Shown here in pieces: positions 5,514 through 9,896 of a stretch of DNA of 9,896 nt. Position 1 is the stretch's first letter. The number at the start of each line of letters is the position of its first letter. Below the pieces are notes generated by a model. It did no database searches, was not told where the DNA came from, and saw only the letters and a list, made by a program, of their open reading frames with translations. The DNA comes from Pseudomonadota bacterium. GTDB taxonomy: Bacteria; Pseudomonadota; Gammaproteobacteria; Steroidobacterales; Steroidobacteraceae. The DNA is taken from contig JAJZFQ010000018.1 in assembly GCA_021805275.1 (NCBI GenBank), forward strand, positions 1 through 9,896. Reading direction: 5' to 3'. Position numbers and translations under genes: made by a program.

Positions 5514-7913
5514 ATGAAATCGACGGGCAACTTTAGGACGGTGCCCGGCGTGCTGCGCCTGCTCTCGACAGTTTTTCTGGCGACCTTCACCGCTCGGGCA
5601 CTCGCGACCGATGCGGTTCTGCCCTGTCCGCCGCAGCTGCGCACCGCAGTGCACTTCTGGATCCGCGTCTACACACAGATCGACACGAACGAAGGGTTCC
5701 TGCACGACCCAAATCATCTCGGCGTCGTCTACGCGACCGTGCGCTTCGCCCCGGGGAGTCCGCCGGCGCAACGTCAGGACATCGTGAATCGCGAACGCGA
5801 CCGGATCGCCGCGCAGTTGCGCAGCATCGCCGCCGGAGTCCGGCCGCTCACGCCCGAGGAGCAGCGGATTCGGGCGCTGTGGGGGCCGCACCCGAGTCCG
5901 GCGCAGCTGCGCGAGGCGGCCGGAGAGATCCGTTTTCAGCTCGGCCAGTCGAACCGCTTCAAGGCGGGGCTGATCCGCTCCGGCGCCTGGCACCACGCGA
6001 TTGCTCGGGCGCTCGCCGCGCACGGACTGCCCCCCCAGCTGGCGGCGCTGCCGCTGGTGGAGTCCGCCTACAACCCGCGCGCGTATTCGAAGGATGGCGC
6101 GGCGGGCCTGTGGCAGTTCATGCCCGGTACGGCGGAGCGCTTCCTGCACATCGACGCCGCGCTCGACCAGCGCTTCGATCCGTTCAGCGCGACCCTGGCG
6201 GCCGCACAGCTGCTCTCGTACAACTACCGGATTCTCGGCACGTGGCCGCTGGCGATCACCGCCTATAACCAGGGCGTTGCGGGCGTACTGCGCGCCGTGC
6301 ACGCGGAAGGCACCCGCGACCTGGGTGTGATCGTGCGGCGCTATCACACGGCGATGTTCGGTTTCGCCTCGCGCAATTTCTACGCATCGTTCCTTGCCGC
6401 GCTGTATGTCGATCAGCATGCGCAGCGTTATTTCGGGTCGCTGCGGCGGCTTCCGGAGGAGCACTTCCAGGAGCTGACGCTGCCGGGCTACGTCTCCGTG
6501 GAGGCCATCGAGCAGGCCGCGAAAGTCGGCGCGGCCCGTCTCCGCGAGCTGAACCCGGGACTGCGTCCTGCGGTGTGGGGCGGCGAGCTCGACGTGCCGA
6601 AGGGCTACCGTCTGCGTCTGCCGGCCGGCGGTGTGCGGTGGACCGTGGCGGCACTGCGGGCGCGTCTTGGCGCGCACGCGATTCTCGTCGCGCAACTGCG
6701 CCCGCCGGTGTATCGCGTGCAGCCGGGCGATACTCTCTCGGGTATCGCCGCCCGCTACCACATCGATCTCTGGGCACTCGCGCGCTTCAACGGTATTCCG
6801 CTCGGCGGGATGCTGCGCATCGGTGAGCGGCTGCGTCTGCCGGGCGCCTCACGGCCGCCGGCACAGGCCGTCGCCCGGGCAGCGCCGGTGAGTGCCACTC
6901 CTGCGACGCTCGCGGCGGTCTACCGGGTACGTCCCGGGGACACTCTCACCGGGATTGCGGCACGGTACGGCGTCAGCCCAGCCGCTTTGGCCCAGCGCAA
7001 CGGGATCGGGCTCAATACGCTCCTGCAGGTCGGCGAGCCGTTGCGCCTGGCGGCCCTCGCACCCGCACGTGCGCCGCCGGCGCCTGCGTCTGCCGCAAGC
7101 GCCGCGCTGGCGGCGCTCTACCGAGTGCGTCCAGGCGATACGCTCAGTGGGATCGCGGCGCGTTATGGCATCAGCCCGAGCGCCTTGGCGCAGCGCAACG
7201 GCATCACGCTGAATACGTTCCTGCAGGTCGGCGAAGCGCTGCATCTGCCGGGGCGCGCGCCGCGCCCCGCCGTTCTCGCCGCGAACCTCGCCGCGGCCCC
7301 TGCGCCGGTGGCGCCAACGGCTCGAGCGGCTACCGGCGAGGCTTTGGCGGTCGCCCAGGCCGTCACGCGCGCCGCGCCGCCGGCGCCGGCCGAGGACCCC
7401 CAGCCGGTTTCCGCGCGCCAAGCCCAGGCTCTCGGGCCGATGCTCGGGCCCGAGGCCGATCCGGCACGCAGCGTGGACCCGGCCAACTACCGGGTGGGTG
7501 CGAACGACACGATCCGCGTGGCGCCGGCGGAGTCGCTCGGCTACTACGCACAGTGGCTCGGGGTGAGCGCGATGGATCTGCGCCGCCTGAATCACCTCGC
7601 CTTTCATCAGCCGGTGAGGATCGGGGAGCGCATCCGCCTCGATTTTCATTTTGTGACGCCCCAGCAGTTCACTGCGCGGCGCCTCGCCTACCATCAGGCG
7701 CTCGAACAGACCTACTTTGCCCGGTATCGGATCGACGGAACGCGCAAATACGTCACGCGCAGCGGCGATTCGCTGTGGACCCTGACGCGGCGCTTCAGTG
7801 ATCTGCCCGCGTGGCTGCTGCGCCAGTACAACCCGCACACGGACTTCTTCACCTTGCACCCCGGGACGCCGTTGGTGATTCCGCGCATCGTGCCGGCCGG
7901 CGCCGCCGGCTGA
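5514..7913 (+). CDS. MltD-like lytic murein transglycosylase with five LysM-like units
   Basis: This 799-residue exported enzyme cleaves the MurNAc-GlcNAc bond of peptidoglycan with 1,6-anhydro product formation. Residues 1-31 form a Sec signal peptide with likely cleavage after ALA31. No lipobox is seen, although E. coli MltD is a lipoprotein. Residues about 40-110 form an N-terminal region (FWIRVYTQIDTNEGFLHD) recognisable in related proteobacterial proteins. The SLT domain spans about 150-300: catalytic Glu183 sits in PLVESAYNP, followed by GAAGLWQFMPGTA (195-207) and AYNQG (250-254). LysM units lie at about 399-443, 469-512 and 535-579, each with YRV-x-PGDTL. A divergent one covers about 659-710, and a C-terminal one (YVTRSGDSLWTL) covers about 746-790. 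Ala/Pro-rich linkers separate them. E. coli MltD has about 450 residues and two LysM, so this one is much longer. It probably leads the operon with the L,D-transpeptidase gene 22 nt on. Confidence 0.93.
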   Translation: MKSTGNFRTVPGVLRLLSTVFLATFTARALATDAVLPCPPQLRTAVHFWIRVYTQIDTNEGFLHDPNHLGVVYATVRFAPGSPPAQRQDIVNRERDRIAAQLRSIAAGVRPLTPEEQRIRALWGPHPSPAQLREAAGEIRFQLGQSNRFKAGLIRSGAWHHAIARALAAHGLPPQLAALPLVESAYNPRAYSKDGAAGLWQFMPGTAERFLHIDAALDQRFDPFSATLAAAQLLSYNYRILGTWPLAITAYNQGVAGVLRAVHAEGTRDLGVIVRRYHTAMFGFASRNFYASFLAALYVDQHAQRYFGSLRRLPEEHFQELTLPGYVSVEAIEQAAKVGAARLRELNPGLRPAVWGGELDVPKGYRLRLPAGGVRWTVAALRARLGAHAILVAQLRPPVYRVQPGDTLSGIAARYHIDLWALARFNGIPLGGMLRIGERLRLPGASRPPAQAVARAAPVSATPATLAAVYRVRPGDTLTGIAARYGVSPAALAQRNGIGLNTLLQVGEPLRLAALAPARAPPAPASAASAALAALYRVRPGDTLSGIAARYGISPSALAQRNGITLNTFLQVGEALHLPGRAPRPAVLAANLAAAPAPVAPTARAATGEALAVAQAVTRAAPPAPAEDPQPVSARQAQALGPMLGPEADPARSVDPANYRVGANDTIRVAPAESLGYYAQWLGVSAMDLRRLNHLAFHQPVRIGERIRLDFHFVTPQQFTARRLAYHQALEQTYFARYRIDGTRKYVTRSGDSLWTLTRRFSDLPAWLLRQYNPHTDFFTLHPGTPLVIPRIVPAGAAG
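6910..7252 (+). repeat. Tandem LysM coding repeat (units 2 and 3)
   Basis: Two LysM units inside the transglycosylase gene start 198 bases (66 codons) apart, at the YRVRPGD codons near 6921 and 7119. Over 43 aligned residues 36 are identical by my count, while many third codon positions differ. The duplication is therefore not recent and the protein sequence has been held by selection. The block also includes the Ala/Pro linker between the units. Confidence 0.75.
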
Positions 7914-7923
7914 GCACACCTGC

Positions 7924-7927
7924 AGGA
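7924..7927 (+). promoter_or_regulatory. Ribosome binding site of the L,D-transpeptidase gene
   Basis: AGGA lies eight bases before the ATG at 7936. In-frame ATGs at 7945 and 7954 would also leave an intact signal peptide, so this spacing is the main reason to prefer the first. Confidence 0.5.
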
Positions 7928-7935
7928 TTTGAGCG

Positions 7936-8490
7936 ATGCCTATCATGCGAACCATGCGACTGCCCAAGATCACCCTGACGCTCACGCTGCTTCTGGCCGC
8001 CGCGGCCCAGGCCGCACCGGCCCCGCGCGTCGGCCGAGTGCCGCTGCTCTCCGATCCGTCTCTGCCGCACGTGCAGTACGTGCTGGTGAAGAAATCCGCC
8101 CGCCGCCTGTACCTGATGAACGGGAATCAGGTGGTGCGCTCCTTTCGCGTCCATCTGGGCCTGATGCCGACCGGGCCGAAGGAGCGCTCCGGGGACTACC
8201 GCACGCCGGTCGGCTGGTACCACCTGGTGCGGCGTGACCCGCGCAGCGAGTTCTTCCTGTCGATCCAGATCTCCTATCCGAACCGCGCCGACCGCGCTCG
8301 TGCCCGTGCGCACCATTGGCAGCCGGGCGGGCAGATCATGATCCACGGGCTGCCGAATCACCTGCACAGCTCCCTCTCGTACTACCTGCACAGCGACTGG
8401 ACCGATGGCTGCATCGCCGTGTCGGATGCCAACATGATGCAGATCTGGATGATGACGCGCGACGGCATGCCCATCGACATCCAGCCCTGA
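7936..8490 (+). CDS. L,D-transpeptidase, YkuD-fold catalytic domain
   Basis: This 184-residue exported enzyme has the YkuD (L,D-transpeptidase) fold. It uses a cysteine to join or exchange peptide stems in peptidoglycan, or to attach proteins or D-amino acids. Residues 1-27 form a signal peptide (hydrophobic TLTLLLAAAAQA, cleavage near AQA27). The catalytic domain starts at about 46 (VQYVLVKKSARRLYL). GDYRTPVGWY (86-95) is the usual substrate-pocket loop. The active site is IMIHG with His137 and TDGCIAVSD with Cys159. This ending replaces the common S-x-GC-I-R, with Ala161 where Arg is often found, a variant that also occurs in the YafK/ErfK-like branch. The protein lacks LysM or other extra domains. 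The gene lies 22 nt after the transglycosylase and 18 nt before ppnN on the same strand, so an operon is likely. Which reaction it performs cannot be told from sequence. Confidence 0.92.
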   Translation: MPIMRTMRLPKITLTLTLLLAAAAQAAPAPRVGRVPLLSDPSLPHVQYVLVKKSARRLYLMNGNQVVRSFRVHLGLMPTGPKERSGDYRTPVGWYHLVRRDPRSEFFLSIQISYPNRADRARARAHHWQPGGQIMIHGLPNHLHSSLSYYLHSDWTDGCIAVSDANMMQIWMMTRDGMPIDIQP

Positions 8491-8508
8491 GGCCCGGCGC
8501 GGTACCTG

Positions 8509-9894
8509 ATGGAAAATCACGACTCCGAACCTGAGTTCATCGAAGCGCGCGTTCACCCCCGCGGCAGTCTCGAGAACCTCTCGCAGGATGAAATTGCCAA
8601 GCTGCTCGACTCCGGTCAGGGCGGCCTGTATTCGCTGTTTCGCAAGTGTGCCCTGGCGGTGCTCAACAGCGGCGCCGACACGGACAACGCAAAGGAAATC
8701 TTCGACCGGTTTCGCGACTTCGACATCCGCATCATGCGCCAGCCCTGGGGCGTGCGGCTCGAGATGCATCACGCGCCGGCGGCCGCGTTCGTCGACGGGC
8801 AGATGATCCGCGGCATCAAGGAGCATCTGTTCGCGGTGCTGCGCGACGTGGTGTTCACCTCAAACGAGATCATGGCCTCCGGCCGCTTCGATCTCGAGGA
8901 CTCCGCCTCGATCACCAATGCCGTGTTCCACATCCTGCGCAATGCGCAGCTGCTCGAGTGTCGGATGCATCCGAACCTGGTGGTCTGCTGGGGCGGACAT
9001 TCCATCGGCGCAGAGGAGTACAAGTACTCCAAGCGCGTCGGCTACGAACTCGGTCTGCGCGGGCTCGATGTGTGCACGGGGTGCGGGCCGGGCGCGATGA
9101 AGGGGCCGATGAAGGGCGCGACCATCGGGCATGCGAAGCAGCGGATCGAGCAGGGGCGCTATATCGGCATCACCGAGCCCGGCATCATCGCCGCCGAGCC
9201 GCCCAACCCGATCGTCAATCACCTGGTCATCATGCCGGACATCGAGAAGCGCCTCGAGGCCTTCGTGCGCTTCGCGCACGGCATCGTCGTGTTTCCGGGC
9301 GGGGCGGGCACGCTTGAGGAAATTCTCTATCTGCTCGGCATTCTGCTCGATCCGCCCAATCGCGAGCAGCCCTTTCCGGTGGTGCTCACCGGGCCGCGCA
9401 CCAGCGCGGCGTATTTCGAGCATATCCGCCATTTCATCCGCGGCACTCTCGGCGAGCCGGCACTTGAGCGCCTCAAGATCATCATCGACGATCCGGCCGA
9501 GGTTGGCCGGCACATGGTGCGCGGCATCCAGTCCGTGCGGGATTTTCGCCACCGCATGAAGGATTCGTACAACTTCAACTGGCTGCTCTCGGTTCCGCCT
9601 CGGTTCCAACATCCCTTCGCCGTGACCCACGAGACGATGCGTGCGCTGGCGCTCGGCCGCGATCAGCCCGTGCATGAGCTCGCGGCCAACCTGCGTCGCG
9701 CCTTCTCCGGGATCGTCACCGGCAACGTCAAGGAACACGGTATTCAAGCGATCGAGCGGTTCGGACCGTACGAGCTCGCCGGCGACCGGCAAATCATGCG
9801 GTTGCTGGACGATCTGTTGGCGGCGTTCGTCGAGCAGGGCCGCATGAAGCTGCCGGGCAGCGTCTATCGTCCCGTCTACCGCCTCGTGGCCTAG
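8509..9894 (+). CDS. ppnN: Pyrimidine/purine 5'-monophosphate nucleosidase PpnN (YgdH)
   Basis: This 461-residue cytosolic enzyme splits nucleoside 5'-monophosphates into base and ribose 5-phosphate. The E. coli protein is activated by (p)ppGpp. I recognise the family along the whole length. The N-terminal domain begins with HPRGSLENLSQDE and SLFRKCALAVLNSGADTDN. The central LOG/lysine-decarboxylase-like Rossmann domain has VVCWGGHSIGAEEYKY, CTGCGPGAMKGPMKGA (189-204), ITEPGIIAAEPPNP, MPDIEKRLEAFVR and the phosphate-binding PGGAGTLEE (263-271). The C-terminal domain contains AANLRRAFSGIVTGNVKEHGI and ends with RMKLPGSVYRPVYRLVA. E. coli PpnN has 454 residues. The extra length is mainly 14 acidic residues before the conserved start, and those could be trimmed if a later start is used. 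There is no strong Shine-Dalgarno, so translation may be coupled to the transpeptidase gene 18 nt upstream. The stop lies two bases from the window end. Confidence 0.96.
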   Translation: MENHDSEPEFIEARVHPRGSLENLSQDEIAKLLDSGQGGLYSLFRKCALAVLNSGADTDNAKEIFDRFRDFDIRIMRQPWGVRLEMHHAPAAAFVDGQMIRGIKEHLFAVLRDVVFTSNEIMASGRFDLEDSASITNAVFHILRNAQLLECRMHPNLVVCWGGHSIGAEEYKYSKRVGYELGLRGLDVCTGCGPGAMKGPMKGATIGHAKQRIEQGRYIGITEPGIIAAEPPNPIVNHLVIMPDIEKRLEAFVRFAHGIVVFPGGAGTLEEILYLLGILLDPPNREQPFPVVLTGPRTSAAYFEHIRHFIRGTLGEPALERLKIIIDDPAEVGRHMVRGIQSVRDFRHRMKDSYNFNWLLSVPPRFQHPFAVTHETMRALALGRDQPVHELAANLRRAFSGIVTGNVKEHGIQAIERFGPYELAGDRQIMRLLDDLLAAFVEQGRMKLPGSVYRPVYRLVA

Positions 9895-9896
9895 CC

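Noticed and set aside
5280..6761. 493-codon minus-strand open frame over the start of the transglycosylase
   Set aside because: It is Arg-rich, low-information and overlaps a well-supported gene; its length reflects high GC and few stop codons.
7890..7913. GCCGGC-rich palindromic end of the transglycosylase gene
   Set aside because: Low-complexity Ala/Gly codons explain it; no T-run follows and the next gene starts 22 nt on.
6849..7985. Minus-strand open frame over the LysM region
   Set aside because: Its apparent internal repeats are just the antisense of the LysM duplication.

Overview
The window reads as ordinary, gene-dense, high-GC chromosomal DNA from a gammaproteobacterium. A full-length PpnN (YgdH-type) nucleosidase closely resembling the E. 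coli protein, an MltD-like lytic transglycosylase and a MacB-type permease fit that group. GC-rich codon use and tandem PAP2 genes would suit a Xanthomonadales/Nevskiales/Steroidobacter-like lineage, but the genus cannot be fixed from sequence alone. I see no transposase, phage gene, CRISPR array, tRNA or rRNA.

Layout. (1) Bases 1-1145, plus: the 3' part of a MacB/FtsX-type ABC permease whose start lies upstream of the window. (2) Bases 1170-2828, minus: two abutting PAP2-superfamily phosphatase genes in tandem, converging on the permease gene. The stop of the first is followed directly by the ATG of the second. (3) Bases 3100-3735, plus: a small SAM-dependent methyltransferase, possibly expressed from a leaderless transcript. 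(4) Bases 3858-5039, plus: a 12-helix MFS transporter. (5) Bases 5040-5513: an intergenic region, AT-rich toward its 3' end, with a leftward-facing intrinsic terminator and several inverted repeats. (6) Bases 5514-9894, plus: a probable operon of a multi-LysM lytic transglycosylase, an L,D-transpeptidase and ppnN, with gaps of 22 and 18 nt.

How the genes fit together. The theme is the cell envelope. The transglycosylase cuts glycan strands and the L,D-transpeptidase makes or swaps peptide links. The PAP2 proteins are of the type that removes phosphate from lipid pyrophosphates or phospholipids, and the permease and MFS protein are inner-membrane transporters. PpnN is cytosolic and links the last operon to purine nucleotide turnover.

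Most unusual points. The two PAP2 proteins each depart from the canonical catalytic motifs at a different position. There is an orphan leftward terminator in front of the transglycosylase operon, which could mark the 3' end of an unannotated minus-strand RNA. The transglycosylase carries five LysM-like units. No clearly new multi-gene system is visible.
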